A stretch of 39,512 nucleotides of DNA from Geobacter sp. (lineage in GTDB: Bacteria; Desulfobacterota; Desulfuromonadia; Geobacterales; Geobacteraceae). The position numbers were made by a program, and so were the translations under genes. The DNA lies in the NCBI GenBank assembly GCA_016177775.1, contig JACOUQ010000001.1, forward strand, positions 1-39,512, given 5' to 3'. The notes beneath the pieces were generated by a model that saw only the letters and a list, made by a program, of their open reading frames with translations, ran no database searches and had not been told where the DNA came from. Of this stretch, positions 15,884 to 25,214 are shown in pieces; position 1 is the stretch's first letter, and every line of letters starts with the position of its first letter.

Positions 15884-17260
15884 CTACTCCGCGGGCTCCG
15901 GCTGGGCAACTGCACTCTCCCGGCCGGCTTTCTCTGCCAGGAAACGGTTGGTTTCAGCCACGATCACTCCGGAGAGCCCCAGGAGTCCAATAAGGTTCGG
16001 CACAGCCATGAGCCCGTTCATCACGTCGGAAAAGTTCCAGACCAACTCCAGCTTGACTACCGCCCCAACGCCGACGGCCATGGCGAATACCAGGCGGTAG
16101 GGGACAAGCGCCTTTACCCCCAGGAGGTACTCAATGCACTTTTCGCCGTAATAGCCCCAGCCGATGATGGTGGAGTATGCAAAAAAGACGATGCCGAAGG
16201 AGACGATGTAGCCGCCGTAGCTGCCGGGAAGGCCGATGTCGAAGGCGGATTTGGTAAGAGCCGAGACCTCGGCCCCGGAGTTCCACGCACCGGTGACGAT
16301 CAGAACCAGGCCGGTCATGGTGCAGACGATGATGGTGTCGATGAAGGTGCCGGTCATGGAGACCAGGGCCTGCTCGCACGGCTCGCTGGTCTTGGCTGCC
16401 GCGGCAGCAATGGGGGCGCTACCCATCCCCGACTCGTTGGAAAAAACCCCCCGGGAAACCCCCTTCTGGACCGCCAGCATGATGGTTGCCCCCATGAAGC
16501 CACCCGCTGCAGCCGAGCCGGTAAAGGCGTCGTGGAACACCAGGGCCAAGGCATTGGGGATTTCCCCGGCAAAGCGGGCCAGGATGGCGAGACAGCCGGA
16601 GACGTAGACCACAGCCATGATCGGCACCATCCAGCCGGAAATTTTGCCTATGTTCTTTACCCCGCCGAGTATCACCAGCGCCGTCAATAGCGCCAGCACC
16701 ACCCCGGTGATCCAGGGGGCGATGCCGAAGGTTTCCTTCAGGTTGCCGGCCACGGCATTGGCCTGGACCACGTTGCCGATGCCGAAGGCGGCGATGGAGC
16801 CGAACAGGGCGAACGTGACGCCGAGCCACTTCTGCCCCAGCCCCCGCTCCAGGTAATACATCGGGCCGCCCGCCATCTCGCCGTTTTCATCCACCACCCG
16901 ATACTTCACGGCCAACACCCCTTCGCCATACTTGGTGGCCATGCCAAAGGCGGCGGTTACCCACATCCAGAAGAGGGCGCCGGGTCCCCCTACAGAAATG
17001 GCGGTGGCCACGCCGATGATGTTCCCGGTGCCGATGGTTGCGGCCAAGGCGATCATCAGGGCCTCGAAGTGGCTGACATCCCCCGCCTCGTTCGATTTCG
17101 GCTTTACGAAGGTCTCGCGCAGGGCATGGGGGAGCATGGTGACCTGGATGCACCGAAGCCGCACCGTGAGCAGGATGCCGGTGCCGACCAGGAGCACCAG
17201 GAGCGGGATGCCCCAGACATAACCGCTGGCCGCGGCAAGAAAAGCGTTCAATTGTTCCAT
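15884..17260 (-). CDS. Sodium:alanine symporter, AGCS family
   Basis: The protein has 458 residues from the ATG at 17260, which has a GGAGG site 7 nt upstream. About 11 membrane helices are predicted. The AGCS signatures are clear: '[30 protein letters not shown]' (N-terminal), '[25 protein letters not shown]' and '[17 protein letters not shown]'. Members import alanine or glycine with Na+ across the inner membrane. The first helices contain the usual Asn/Thr cation and substrate residues. An 8-bp inverted repeat (17283-17309) lies just upstream and may be its operator. The gene is divergent from an SNF-type transporter, a second Na+-coupled amino-acid carrier. Confidence 0.92.
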   Translation of the reverse strand: MEQLNAFLAAASGYVWGIPLLVLLVGTGILLTVRLRCIQVTMLPHALRETFVKPKSNEAGDVSHFEALMIALAATIGTGNIIGVATAISVGGPGALFWMWVTAAFGMATKYGEGVLAVKYRVVDENGEMAGGPMYYLERGLGQKWLGVTFALFGSIAAFGIGNVVQANAVAGNLKETFGIAPWITGVVLALLTALVILGGVKNIGKISGWMVPIMAVVYVSGCLAILARFAGEIPNALALVFHDAFTGSAAAGGFMGATIMLAVQKGVSRGVFSNESGMGSAPIAAAAAKTSEPCEQALVSMTGTFIDTIIVCTMTGLVLIVTGAWNSGAEVSALTKSAFDIGLPGSYGGYIVSFGIVFFAYSTIIGWGYYGEKCIEYLLGVKALVPYRLVFAMAVGVGAVVKLELVWNFSDVMNGLMAVPNLIGLLGLSGVIVAETNRFLAEKAGRESAVAQPEPAE

Positions 17261-17282
17261 CACATAACCTCCGCAACCAATC

Positions 17283-17309
17283 ATGGCCGAACGTTCAAAG
17301 CTCGGCCAT
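17283..17309. promoter_or_regulatory. Inverted repeat upstream of the alanine symporter
   Basis: ATGGCCGA and TCGGCCAT form a perfect 8-bp inverted repeat with an 11-nt spacer, 23 nt upstream of the symporter start codon in the divergent intergenic region. It could be an operator or a leader hairpin. Confidence 0.45.
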
Positions 17310-17337
17310 CATCCTGTTTTTACGAGCAAACTTTACA

Positions 17338-17367
17338 TTGACCATTTACCACACTATCCGGTATAAA
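17338..17367 (+). promoter_or_regulatory. Sigma70-type promoter for the SNF transporter
   Basis: TTGACC (17338-17343), an 18-nt spacer and TATAAA (17362-17367), about 40 nt before the ATG. Confidence 0.6.
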
Positions 17368-17408
17368 GGAACCGTTTTTTAACTACCCCAGTCTTTGCGG
17401 AAGAGCCT

Positions 17409-18770
17409 ATGAGCGAACACCATCACAACAAAGCGCCGCGCGGCCTTTGGTCGAGCCGCATCGGCTTCATCATGTCTGCCGCCGGTTCGGCCGTCGGCCT
17501 CGGCAACATCTGGAAATTCCCTTACATCACCGGCATGCACGGCGGCGGGGCCTTCGTCATCTTCTACCTCTTCAGCATCGTGCTGGTGGGGCTGCCAATC
17601 ATGGTCGCCGAGATGGTAATCGGCCGCCATGCCCGCAAGGACCCGGTGGGGGCGTTCCGCAGGCTCAGGGGGGGAATCTGGACAGGGGTCGGGTGGCTCG
17701 GCGTGGCCGCCGGCTTTGTGATCCTCTCCTACTACTGCGTGGTAGCCGGCTGGGCCGTGGATTATCTCTGGCTCTCCATCAAGGGAACCTTCAGCGGCGC
17801 CCATGCCCAGGAAGTCCCGGAAATATTCGGCAATCTCCTGAATAACGACCTTGCCCAGCTCTTCTGGCAGGCGGTCTTCATGGGGCTTACCGTCTGGATC
17901 GTCCTGGGCGGGGTAAGCAACGGCCTGGAGCGGGCCAACAAGGTGATGATGCCGGTCCTGTTCCTGATCCTCATCTTCCTGGCCGGCTACGGGCTTTCCC
18001 TCCCCGGCGGCGCAAAGGCGCTCAATTTCCTGTTCGCGCCGGAATGGGGAAAACTCGACGCTTCCGGGATGCTGGAATCGCTGGGGCACTCCTTCTTCAC
18101 CCTCTCCCTCGGCATGGGCGCAATGCTCACCTACGGGAGCTACGCAGAGGAAGAGACCAGCATACCGGGTGTGGCCGTCACCGTAGCGATCATGGACACC
18201 ACGGTGGCGCTCCTGGCCGGGGTGGCCATCTTCGCCATCGCCTTCAGCTACGGCATGGAGCCGGCCGCCGGTCCCGGCCTGGTCTTCAAGACCCTCCCCA
18301 TCGTCTTCAGCCAGATGCCCGGAGGCACCCTGGTCGCCATCCTCTTCTTCGTACTCCTGGTCTTTGCAGCACTCACCTCCAGCATATCCCTCCTGGAGGT
18401 GGTGGTGGCCTACTACTGCGACGAGAAGAAGTGGAGCCGCAAAAAAGCCACCCTGGTCATGGGTGGCATCATCTTCCTCATCGGTGTCCCCTCCGCCCTC
18501 TCCAATCACCTCCTGGCCGATTTCCACATCATCGGCGACCGCAACTTCCTCGACTCCGTCGACCTCCTGGCCACTAACTACATGCTCCCCCTGGGGGGCC
18601 TCCTCATCGCCATCTTCACCGGCTGGGTCCTCACCACCCGCCTGGCCAGGGCCGAGATCGAAAAAGGCGAGGTCCGCTTCCACCTCTACCCCCTCTGGCA
18701 CTTCCTGATCCGCTACGTGAGCCCCATCCTGGTGGCAATCGTCTTTCTCTACAAGATCGGCCTGTTCTGA
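17409..18770 (+). CDS. Sodium:neurotransmitter symporter (SNF) family transporter
   Basis: The protein has 453 residues and about 11 membrane helices, the bacterial NSS length. The first helix carries the family signature 'SRIGFIMSAAGSAVGLGNIWKFPYITGMHGGGAFVIFYL' (about 16-54), whose unwound 'AVGLGN' binds Na+ and the substrate carboxylate. The later segment 'SLGMGAMLTYGSYAEEETSIPG' is the helix-6/7 sodium and substrate region. 'LTSSISLLEVVVAY' is the helix-8 Na2-site region. Substrates are probably amino acids such as Trp, Tyr or Leu, but specificity cannot be told. The ATG follows GGAAGAG and a clear promoter. Confidence 0.92.
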   Translation: MSEHHHNKAPRGLWSSRIGFIMSAAGSAVGLGNIWKFPYITGMHGGGAFVIFYLFSIVLVGLPIMVAEMVIGRHARKDPVGAFRRLRGGIWTGVGWLGVAAGFVILSYYCVVAGWAVDYLWLSIKGTFSGAHAQEVPEIFGNLLNNDLAQLFWQAVFMGLTVWIVLGGVSNGLERANKVMMPVLFLILIFLAGYGLSLPGGAKALNFLFAPEWGKLDASGMLESLGHSFFTLSLGMGAMLTYGSYAEEETSIPGVAVTVAIMDTTVALLAGVAIFAIAFSYGMEPAAGPGLVFKTLPIVFSQMPGGTLVAILFFVLLVFAALTSSISLLEVVVAYYCDEKKWSRKKATLVMGGIIFLIGVPSALSNHLLADFHIIGDRNFLDSVDLLATNYMLPLGGLLIAIFTGWVLTTRLARAEIEKGEVRFHLYPLWHFLIRYVSPILVAIVFLYKIGLF

Positions 18771-18778
18771 AAGAACTC

Positions 18779-18806
18779 TTGACAAGGGTAATTTGCTTGA
18801 TATGTA
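18779..18806 (+). promoter_or_regulatory. Promoter for the mini-lipoprotein
   Basis: TTGACA (18779-18784), a 16-nt spacer and TATGTA (18801-18806). An eight-codon leader frame with a GGGAGGAGA ribosome site follows (18819-18845) before the lipoprotein gene. Confidence 0.5.
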
Positions 18807-18875
18807 TTTGGGAGGAGAATGAAGCAGATAAAAGATACATCTTGAGCAAATGCAAGGCACCGGAAAGGAACTGCC

Positions 18876-19010
18876 ATGAAAATGTTCCGTCTGCTGATAA
18901 TGGTTATGATCGCATTGGGGATTTTATTGACCAACGGATGCATCCCACCTCCGCCCCCCTTACCTCCAAAGTTGCCCTTACCGCGGCCACCGCTTCCACC
19001 GGTTCCGTAA
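18876..19010 (+). CDS. Proline-rich mini-lipoprotein (44 aa)
   Basis: The ATG at 18876 follows AAAGGAA. The first 23 residues are a lipoprotein signal peptide with a basic start, a hydrophobic core of Leu/Ile/Met/Val, and the lipobox LTNGC. The remaining 22 residues after the Cys are almost only Pro, Leu, Lys and Arg ('IPPPPPLPPKLPLPRPP...'). This would form a stiff polyproline stalk on a lipid anchor. The gene has its own promoter and sits convergent with xerC. It is too short for most gene callers. The role is unknown; similar Pro-rich mini-lipoproteins accompany small entericidin-like or cell-wall spacer proteins. Confidence 0.6.
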   Translation: MKMFRLLIMVMIALGILLTNGCIPPPPPLPPKLPLPRPPLPPVP

Positions 19011-19039
19011 TTGAGCAGGGTCGAGTAATGTTCTCTGCT

Positions 19040-19921
19040 TCATCTCGCCTTGGGATGCGCCTTATCGTACACTTCCATCAGCCTGTCGATGGAAACATGG
19101 GTGTACTTCTGAGTAGTGGAAAGGGAGGCGTGGCCCAGCAGCTCCTGAATGGCGCGCAGGTCCGCGCCCGCTTCCAGCAGGTGGGTGGCGAAGGTGTGGC
19201 GCAGGGTGTGGGGGGAGACCTTCTTCATTGCGGCGAGCCGCAGGATGTAATTGTCGATGATTCGGGCCACGCTCCTGCGGGTGAGCCGTCCCCCCCTAAG
19301 GTTCAGTACCAGCGGCGCATCAATCGGCGGGTGGTTCCTGGCGACGAGATAATCGCCGACAGCCTTCCGGGCCTTACTCCCCACCGGCACGATCCGCTCT
19401 TTCCCCCCCTTCCCCAGCACCCGGACCAGCCCCTGCTCCAGATCTAGATTGCCTACATCGAGGGAAACCAGCTCAGTGACCCTCAGGCCGCAGGAGTAAA
19501 GTGTCTCGAAAATGGCCCTGTCGCGAAGCGCTGCCATATCGGTGCCGCGCGGCGCCTCCACCAGCGCCGTCACCTCGTCGACATTCAAGTGGAACGGCAC
19601 CTTCTTCTCCTTCTTCGGGGTCGACACCAGCGCCGCTGGGTTCTTCTCCAGCAACCCTTCCCGCAGCAGATACCTGAAAAACGCCCGGACCGCCGCCAGC
19701 TTCCTGCCGATGGAGCTCTTCTTGTGCTCCTTGTGAAGAAGGGCCATCCAGCGCCGGATCAGGAGATGGTCAACACCGGCGGGATCGGCCCCCTCCCCCC
19801 GCTCCCGCCGGACAAAGGCGCTGAACTGTTCCAGGTCGTTGCGGTAGGCATCGATGGTATGTGGGGAAACGTTCCGCTCCGTGGACAGGTAATGCAAGAA
19901 CTGGGCAATCGATTTCTGCAT
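19040..19921 (-). CDS. xerC: Tyrosine recombinase XerC/XerD
   Basis: The protein has 293 residues, the standard Xer length, starting at the ATG at 19921. The N-terminal SAM-like core-binding domain (1-85) opens '[26 protein letters not shown]'. The catalytic domain has Arg147 (CGLRVTEL), the Lys at 171-174 (GKGGKER), His238 and Arg241 ([27 protein letters not shown]), His264 and the nucleophile Tyr273 (TQKYTH). It resolves chromosome dimers at dif with a partner Xer protein. XerC and XerD cannot be separated confidently by eye; the length and '[24 protein letters not shown]' fit both. It lacks the extra helix of integron integrases. Confidence 0.88.
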   Translation of the reverse strand: MQKSIAQFLHYLSTERNVSPHTIDAYRNDLEQFSAFVRRERGEGADPAGVDHLLIRRWMALLHKEHKKSSIGRKLAAVRAFFRYLLREGLLEKNPAALVSTPKKEKKVPFHLNVDEVTALVEAPRGTDMAALRDRAIFETLYSCGLRVTELVSLDVGNLDLEQGLVRVLGKGGKERIVPVGSKARKAVGDYLVARNHPPIDAPLVLNLRGGRLTRRSVARIIDNYILRLAAMKKVSPHTLRHTFATHLLEAGADLRAIQELLGHASLSTTQKYTHVSIDRLMEVYDKAHPKAR

Positions 19922-20098
19922 GGCCGCGCTCCATATCAACCTTGAAACTTTATTCACCTTTGCCATTAACCGGATAGCCAGTCAAGCGAATTGACGAAAC
20001 AGGATTTTAGTATCTTCTCACATGGGAACAAACCGGGGCAGGATGACAATGTTGCAAATTTCAAAGAAAAAACTGGCACAAAACAGCAAAGATAGGCG

Positions 20099-21736
20099 TC
20101 AAACCCGCATTAGCAGCAGGATTTGCACAAAAAGTATTTTTGCGATGGTGGCTGCGGGATATACCGAGGCGTAACCGATGTTCGGGAGCTCGTTCCCGGT
20201 CTGCTCAAGGGCATAGCCCAGAACCGCAGGCTGGGTTTGCAGTCCGGCGAGTATGCCGATCAACAGGCTCATGGGGATCTTCAGCAGGCGATACCCCACC
20301 CAGAGAGTCAGAATAGCGGTTATGCAGGTGATCAGCGCCCCCGCGAAAAAAATGGCGAATCCCCCGCCCTTCGTAAAGGTTGACAGAAAGCCGTAACCGG
20401 CGCGGGTACCGATCCCCGCCAGGAACAGCACCAGCCCGATCTGGCGCAGGGTCATGTTAGCGCTGTAAGGGAGGCTCCAGACCATCTTGCCGGTGCGTCC
20501 GATGGTCCCGAGGATTAGCGCCACGATCAGCGGTCCTCCGGCGAATCCGAGCTTGAAGGTGATGCCGCCCGGGAGGGGAATGGGGACGATTCCAAGGAGG
20601 AGCCCAAGCGCAAGCCCCAGGCTGAACGTCAGGATATCCACTTCGCTGACCGCGCGGTAGGAATCTCCCAGGTACTTGCTGACAGCGCGCATGTTTTCCC
20701 TGCGAGTTATAACCCTGACCCTGTCCCCCAGCTCCAACACCATGTCGCCGTGCGGCAGGAAATCCACGTCCCCGCGCCTTACCCGCGTGATCACCGAGCC
20801 GAATCTGCCTCGCAGGTTCAGCTCCTTCAGCCGGAGGCCGACCACTTCCGGATTGGAGACGAAAACCCGCCGGAAATCGAATTCACTCCGATCCAGGTCA
20901 ATCTCCTCCTCGCTCCTCTCCCCGAGAAAAGAAGCGACGTGGTTTATTTCCGCCGCCGTCCCGACTACGGTTATCAGATCATCCGGATGAAGCACCTCCT
21001 CGGGTGCCGCCAGCAAAAACTGCTCACCCCTTTTGATCCTGCCGAACATCACCTGCCACCCCTGCTCGCGCCTCATTACGTCCAGGGATTTCATGCAGGC
21101 GCCACTCCCGGTTACGCGGATGGTGTAATTCTTGAGCGGTTCGGTAGTTGCGCCGTAGGAGCGCAGCTGGTTGGCTTCGCCGGCATAGTCGATTCCCCAG
21201 AGACGCTGCATTATGCCGACGGCGAGGACCACTCCAATCACGCCAGCAGGATAGGTGATCGAATAGCCGACGACCGGCTCTGCCAGGAGCTGCTCGACGG
21301 TTCCGCCGTAAGTGTGCTTGATCGTCTCAAGGGCTCCGGCCAGCGCCGGCGTATTGGTCAGGCTCCCGGCGTACAGGCCGGCGGTGATGGTCGGCTTCAA
21401 CTGCAGAATTTTGCTCGCCACCGCTGCCATCAGCGCGGAAAAGGCCAGCACTCCCAGCACCAGCAGATTGAAACGGATTCCCTGCCGTTTCAGGGATGCG
21501 ATAAAGGTCGGCCCACTGCTCAGGCCGATGGTATAGACGAACAGCCCCAGCCCCAGCATGTACACGATTTCCGGCAGCGTCATATCCGGGTGAAGCGATC
21601 CGAATGCCAGCCCGGCAAAGAGGACTGCCGCCACACCCAGACTGCTCCCTTTAATCTTGATGCGCCCCAGGGGATAACCGACGGCTGCCACCAGAAAGAG
21701 GAGGAGAAGGGGATTGTTCAGCAGGATCTGTATCAT
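20099..21736 (-). CDS. AspT/YidE/YbjL-type transporter with two RCK_C domains
   Basis: The protein has 545 residues. An N-terminal membrane half of about five helices ('LLFLVAAVGYPLGRIKIKGSSLGVAAVLFAGLAFG', 'GLGLFVYTIGLSSGPTFI', 'AGLYAGSLTNTPALAGALE') is followed by two TrkA-C/RCK_C ligand-binding domains (about 200-280 and 290-370). A second membrane half ends 'PAVLGYALEQTGNELPNIGYASVYPAATIAKILFVQILL'. This is the complete plan of the aspartate:alanine exchanger family. The substrate is unknown; dicarboxylate or amino-acid exchange is a reasonable guess. A consensus -10 TATAAT (minus strand, 21758-21763) and AAGGAC ribosome site precede it. Confidence 0.88.
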   Translation of the reverse strand: MIQILLNNPLLLLFLVAAVGYPLGRIKIKGSSLGVAAVLFAGLAFGSLHPDMTLPEIVYMLGLGLFVYTIGLSSGPTFIASLKRQGIRFNLLVLGVLAFSALMAAVASKILQLKPTITAGLYAGSLTNTPALAGALETIKHTYGGTVEQLLAEPVVGYSITYPAGVIGVVLAVGIMQRLWGIDYAGEANQLRSYGATTEPLKNYTIRVTGSGACMKSLDVMRREQGWQVMFGRIKRGEQFLLAAPEEVLHPDDLITVVGTAAEINHVASFLGERSEEEIDLDRSEFDFRRVFVSNPEVVGLRLKELNLRGRFGSVITRVRRGDVDFLPHGDMVLELGDRVRVITRRENMRAVSKYLGDSYRAVSEVDILTFSLGLALGLLLGIVPIPLPGGITFKLGFAGGPLIVALILGTIGRTGKMVWSLPYSANMTLRQIGLVLFLAGIGTRAGYGFLSTFTKGGGFAIFFAGALITCITAILTLWVGYRLLKIPMSLLIGILAGLQTQPAVLGYALEQTGNELPNIGYASVYPAATIAKILFVQILLLMRV

Positions 21737-21773
21737 CTGGTTCGTCCTTTTTGTTCAATTATACCATTCCTCT

Positions 21774-21802
21774 TTGACATCCACGGCGATTTCCCCCACA
21801 AT
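21774..21802 (+). promoter_or_regulatory. Promoter of the DUF362 gene, probably giving a leaderless mRNA
   Basis: TTGACA (21774-21779), a 17-nt spacer and CACAAT (21797-21802). The ATG at 21809 begins six bases after the -10 box, at the expected start of transcription. No ribosome-binding sequence precedes the ATG. Confidence 0.5.
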
Positions 21803-21808
21803 TCCCGC

Positions 21809-22936
21809 ATGCACACCGTCAGCATACAACAATGCACAACCTATGAACGGCAAGATGTAATGGCCGCCATCGCCAGCCTGCTTGAGCCCATCGGCGGGAT
21901 GTCGGCCTTTGTCCGTCCCGGCGAGCGGGTGCTCTTGAAGCCGAACATGCTGGCGGCAAAGGCACCGGAGAAGGCGGTCACCACCCATCCCGAGGTGCTG
22001 CGCGCTGTAATCGAAGAAGTGAAGAAAGCGGGCGGCATCCCGCTGGTGGGAGACTCCCCCGGCATCGGCGGGATCAGGAAGGTGGCGGAGAAATCCGGCA
22101 TGCTCCGGGTCATCGAGGAGACCGGCGCAGAGCTGGTGGAATTCAGCGAGGTGGTGGAAGTCCAGGGAACCGGGATTTTTAAGCGAATTGGGCTGGCACG
22201 CCCATACCTGAACGCGGACAAGCTCATCAACCTCCCCAAGCTCAAGACCCACGAGATGATGACCCTCACCTGCTGCGTGAAAAACCTTTTCGGCGCGGTG
22301 GTGGGAACTGCCAAGGCCGGCTGGCACCTGAAGGCCGGGGCCGACCGGGAGATGTTCGCCCGGATGCTCGTGGAGATCTATCTCCTGCGCAAGCCGGAAC
22401 TGAACATCGTCGATGCAGTGGTGGCCATGGAGGGGAACGGCCCCGGCAGCGGCGATCCAAGGGATGTCGGGTTGCTCCTGGCCGGAACGAACGCCGTGGC
22501 AGTGGACATGATCGCCGCTGAAATTGCCGGTATTCCGGAAAAGCTTCTCTACGTCGAGCGGGCAGCAAAAAAACTCGGCATCGATGGGGCGGATCGCGGC
22601 ACAATCACGACCACGGGCCTTGCGCTGGAGGAGGCTCGGGTGAGCGATTTCCGCCTCCCCCACATCTCCGATGTACAGTTCGGCCTCCCCCCGTTCCTCA
22701 AGAACCGCCTGCGGCATTACCTGACGTCTAGGCCGGTCGCAATCCCGGATGCATGCAAGCTCTGCGGCATCTGCGCCGATGCCTGCCCCCCAAAGGCTAT
22801 CACCATCCGCGACGGCAAGCTCCACTTTGACTACCACGCCTGCATCCGCTGTTTCTGCTGCCGCGAACTCTGTCCCGACGGGGCGCTGGATGTCCGGGAA
22901 GGGGCGCTGCTCAAGATTATGAATAAATTCAGATAG
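21809..22936 (+). CDS. DUF362 domain protein with C-terminal 2[4Fe-4S] ferredoxin
   Basis: The protein has 375 residues. The N-terminal 290 form a DUF362 domain: 'PGERVLLKPNMLAAKAPEKAVTTHPEVLRAV', 'VGDSPGIGGI', 'LINLPKLKTHEMMTLTCCVKNLFGAVVG'. The C-terminus has two cluster motifs, CKLCGICADACP and CIRCFCCRELCP, so it carries electrons. Such proteins are often annotated iron-sulfur cluster-binding proteins of unknown function. The reading frame extends far upstream through the neighbouring transporter gene on the other strand; that part is antisense noise. The ATG at 21809 starts the family homology but has no ribosome site, and a promoter sits immediately upstream. Confidence 0.88.
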   Translation: MHTVSIQQCTTYERQDVMAAIASLLEPIGGMSAFVRPGERVLLKPNMLAAKAPEKAVTTHPEVLRAVIEEVKKAGGIPLVGDSPGIGGIRKVAEKSGMLRVIEETGAELVEFSEVVEVQGTGIFKRIGLARPYLNADKLINLPKLKTHEMMTLTCCVKNLFGAVVGTAKAGWHLKAGADREMFARMLVEIYLLRKPELNIVDAVVAMEGNGPGSGDPRDVGLLLAGTNAVAVDMIAAEIAGIPEKLLYVERAAKKLGIDGADRGTITTTGLALEEARVSDFRLPHISDVQFGLPPFLKNRLRHYLTSRPVAIPDACKLCGICADACPPKAITIRDGKLHFDYHACIRCFCCRELCPDGALDVREGALLKIMNKFR

Positions 22937-22959
22937 CGGGATTTAATCTCATACTACCG

Positions 22960-22988
22960 TTGACTTTTCCCCCGCAGATGAGTAAAAT
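22960..22988 (+). promoter_or_regulatory. Strong sigma70-type promoter of a short transcript
   Basis: TTGACT (22960-22965), a 17-nt spacer and TAAAAT (22983-22988), the same hexamers as promoter P2 of the CoA-transferase gene. The predicted start is near 22995. Confidence 0.7.
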
Positions 22989-23064
22989 TAATTATAGAAA
23001 TCGTGACTAACCGCACGAGCGGAAAAGACGGTTTCTAACTCCACCAGAAAGGAGATTCCGGACT

Positions 23065-23139
23065 ATGTGGACTACAATCTTTATGCTCCGTCCGGTAACT
23101 CGCTGCAAAGAGGGTTGCCCTAGCTGGCCCGTCGGGTAA
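23065..23139 (+). CDS. Possible 24-residue peptide
   Basis: The ATG lies 9 nt after AAAGGAG. The peptide is MWTTIFMLRPVTRCKEGCPSWPVG, broken here as MWTTIFMLRPVT then RCKEGCPSWPVG. It is short, has one Cys-x3-Cys pair and two Trp, and is neither a signal peptide nor a membrane helix. Its stop codon falls inside the left arm and loop region of the GCCCGTCGG hairpin, so ribosome position could change folding, as in attenuation leaders. Being the only good ribosome site in a promoter-terminator unit, it is worth noting, but expression is unproven. Confidence 0.35.
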   Translation: MWTTIFMLRPVTRCKEGCPSWPVG

Positions 23140-23161
23140 TACCGGCGGGCTTATCCCCAAA

Positions 23162-23192
23162 AGCCCCCAGTCATTGGCTGGGGGCTTTTTTT
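23162..23192 (+). terminator. Rho-independent terminator
   Basis: A perfect 9-bp stem AGCCCCCAG / CTGGGGGCT around a 7-nt loop is followed by a run of seven T. It ends the short transcript about 80 nt before macA. Confidence 0.92.
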
Positions 23193-23271
23193 GTCCGTTT
23201 TAACAATTGAATTATCCGGCAGTTGCTATTACTATGGATTATTCTGCGCATCAATTCCCCCGAGGCTTCCC

Positions 23272-24483
23272 ATGAAGATGAAAAAGATCCTCATCCCGGT
23301 CATCATCCTGCTCCTCGCTGCCGTTGGAGTCTATTTCTACACCAAGCGCCCGGCAGAGGCCGCCTATCGCACCGCCAAGGTGGAACGGGGCCCGATAATT
23401 TCCAGCGTATCGGCCACCGGCACACTCTCCGCCGTGGTGACAGTGCAGGTGGGTACCCAGGTCTCCGGCACCATTCAGAAGATTTTAGTCGACTACAACT
23501 CGCCGGTGAAACGGGGACAGGTGATCGCCCAGATCGATCCGGCCCTGCTCGGCGCGGACGTGGAGCAGACCAGGGGCTCATACCTCTCGGCCGAGGCCAA
23601 TCTGCAGAAGGCGAAAGCCACTGCCGCCGACACCCGGCGGACCATGGAGCGAAACCGCCAGCTTGTGCGCGACGGGGTGGTCTCCCAGGGGGACTTTGAC
23701 ACCGCCGAAACCAGGTACCAGGAAGCGGTTGCCGCGGTAAAATCGGCCGAGGCGTCGGTCATCCAGACCCGCGGCACCTACAGCCGAGCCCAGACCAACC
23801 TGAATAACGCCACCATCCGCTCGCCGGTGAACGGCGTCGTGGTCTCACGCAGCGTGGACGTGGGACAGACCGTGGCGGCCTCTTTCCAGACGCCGACCCT
23901 CTTCACCATTGCCCAGGACCTGACCCGGATGCAGATAGATACCAGCGTGGACGAGGCCGACATCGGCCGCATCAAACTTGGCCAGCCGGTAACCTTCACC
24001 GTGGACGCCTATCCGGAAGAGAAGTTTGCGGGCCGGGTCTCCCAGGTGCGCAACGCTCCGATCATCGCCCAGAACGTGGTGACCTATACCGTGGTCATCC
24101 TGGTGGACAACAAGGAGTTGAAGCTCAAGCCGGGGATGACCGCCAACGTTACCATCGAGACCATGAGGAAGGAGAACGTCCTCAAGCTGCCTATGACGGC
24201 GCTCCGCTTCAAGCCGAAAGACGAGAGCGCCGGCAAGGGGAAACCGTCCGCCCCCGTCGACAAGACGGCGATGAAGCGTGTAAAGGACACGGGCCAGAAG
24301 GCCTACATCCTCTCGCCCGACAAAAAGCCCGTACCAGTGCCGATAAAGACCGGCATCGGTAACGACACCCACGTGGAAGTCACCGAAGGGAAGCTGAATG
24401 AGGGAGACGAAGTGATCATCGAGCAGGTGATGGCAAAGAAAGAAAAGAAAGCCGGCGGCATGCCCATGGGGCCGCGCTTTTAG
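23272..24483 (+). CDS. macA: MacA-like periplasmic adaptor (membrane fusion protein)
   Basis: The protein has 403 residues with an N-terminal membrane anchor (about 5-24). A split biotinyl-lipoyl domain follows: 'ATGTLSAVVTVQVGTQVSGTIQKILVDYNSPVKRGQVIAQID' and, after the helical hairpin, 'ATIRSPVNGVVVSRSVDVGQTVA'. A coiled-coil hairpin lies at about 90-165, and a beta-barrel and membrane-proximal domain complete it. The Lys-rich insert at about 310-340 is longer than usual. Such adaptors link an inner-membrane ABC transporter to a TolC-type channel for export of macrolides, peptides or lipids. The ABC ATPase begins 4 nt after the stop. No TolC gene is in the window. Confidence 0.9.
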   Translation: MKMKKILIPVIILLLAAVGVYFYTKRPAEAAYRTAKVERGPIISSVSATGTLSAVVTVQVGTQVSGTIQKILVDYNSPVKRGQVIAQIDPALLGADVEQTRGSYLSAEANLQKAKATAADTRRTMERNRQLVRDGVVSQGDFDTAETRYQEAVAAVKSAEASVIQTRGTYSRAQTNLNNATIRSPVNGVVVSRSVDVGQTVAASFQTPTLFTIAQDLTRMQIDTSVDEADIGRIKLGQPVTFTVDAYPEEKFAGRVSQVRNAPIIAQNVVTYTVVILVDNKELKLKPGMTANVTIETMRKENVLKLPMTALRFKPKDESAGKGKPSAPVDKTAMKRVKDTGQKAYILSPDKKPVPVPIKTGIGNDTHVEVTEGKLNEGDEVIIEQVMAKKEKKAGGMPMGPRF

Positions 24484-24486
24484 CCT

Positions 24487-25182
<696 letters not shown>

Positions 25183-25214
25183 GGACTGGGGACCGGCAAT
25201 TCGCAAGGAACATA

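Larger units (their letters stand above)
22995..23192 (+). ncRNA. Orphan structured small transcript / leader RNA
   Basis: This is a self-contained unit of about 198 nt between a consensus promoter and a strong terminator. An outer stem TAGAAATCGT / ACGGTTTCTA (one wobble) closes around an inner hairpin CCGC-ACGA-GCGG. CTCC then pairs with GGAG and would mask a ribosome site, and GCCCGTCGG pairs with CCGGCGGGC before the terminator. A 24-codon frame sits inside. It may be a small RNA, a peptide mRNA, or a leader/attenuator for the macA operon 80 nt downstream. It matches no riboswitch family I can name. Confidence 0.55.

Noticed and set aside
17379..18860. Long minus-strand frame (493 codons) opposite the SNF transporter
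   Set aside because: It is antisense to a clear membrane protein and is rich in Glu/Asp/His/Gly, typical of shadow frames.
19040..19921. Tyrosine recombinase as the integron integrase for the cassette array
   Set aside because: It is 293 residues with XerC/D sequence and lacks the extra IntI helix; it is also 17 kb from the array.
20750..21808. DUF362 gene starting far upstream (728 codons)
   Set aside because: The extension lies antisense to the transporter gene and carries no homology; the family starts at 21809.
22995..23060. Guanidine-II (mini-ykkC) riboswitch suggested by the CCGC-ACGA-GCGG hairpin
   Set aside because: Only one hairpin has an ACGR loop; the second (CTCC/GGAG) has none, and the downstream genes are not guanidine exporters or carboxylases.
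23050..23160. GEMM (cyclic dinucleotide) riboswitch, because of a GCAAAG string
   Set aside because: The flanking conserved bases and the tetraloop stem of GEMM are absent.
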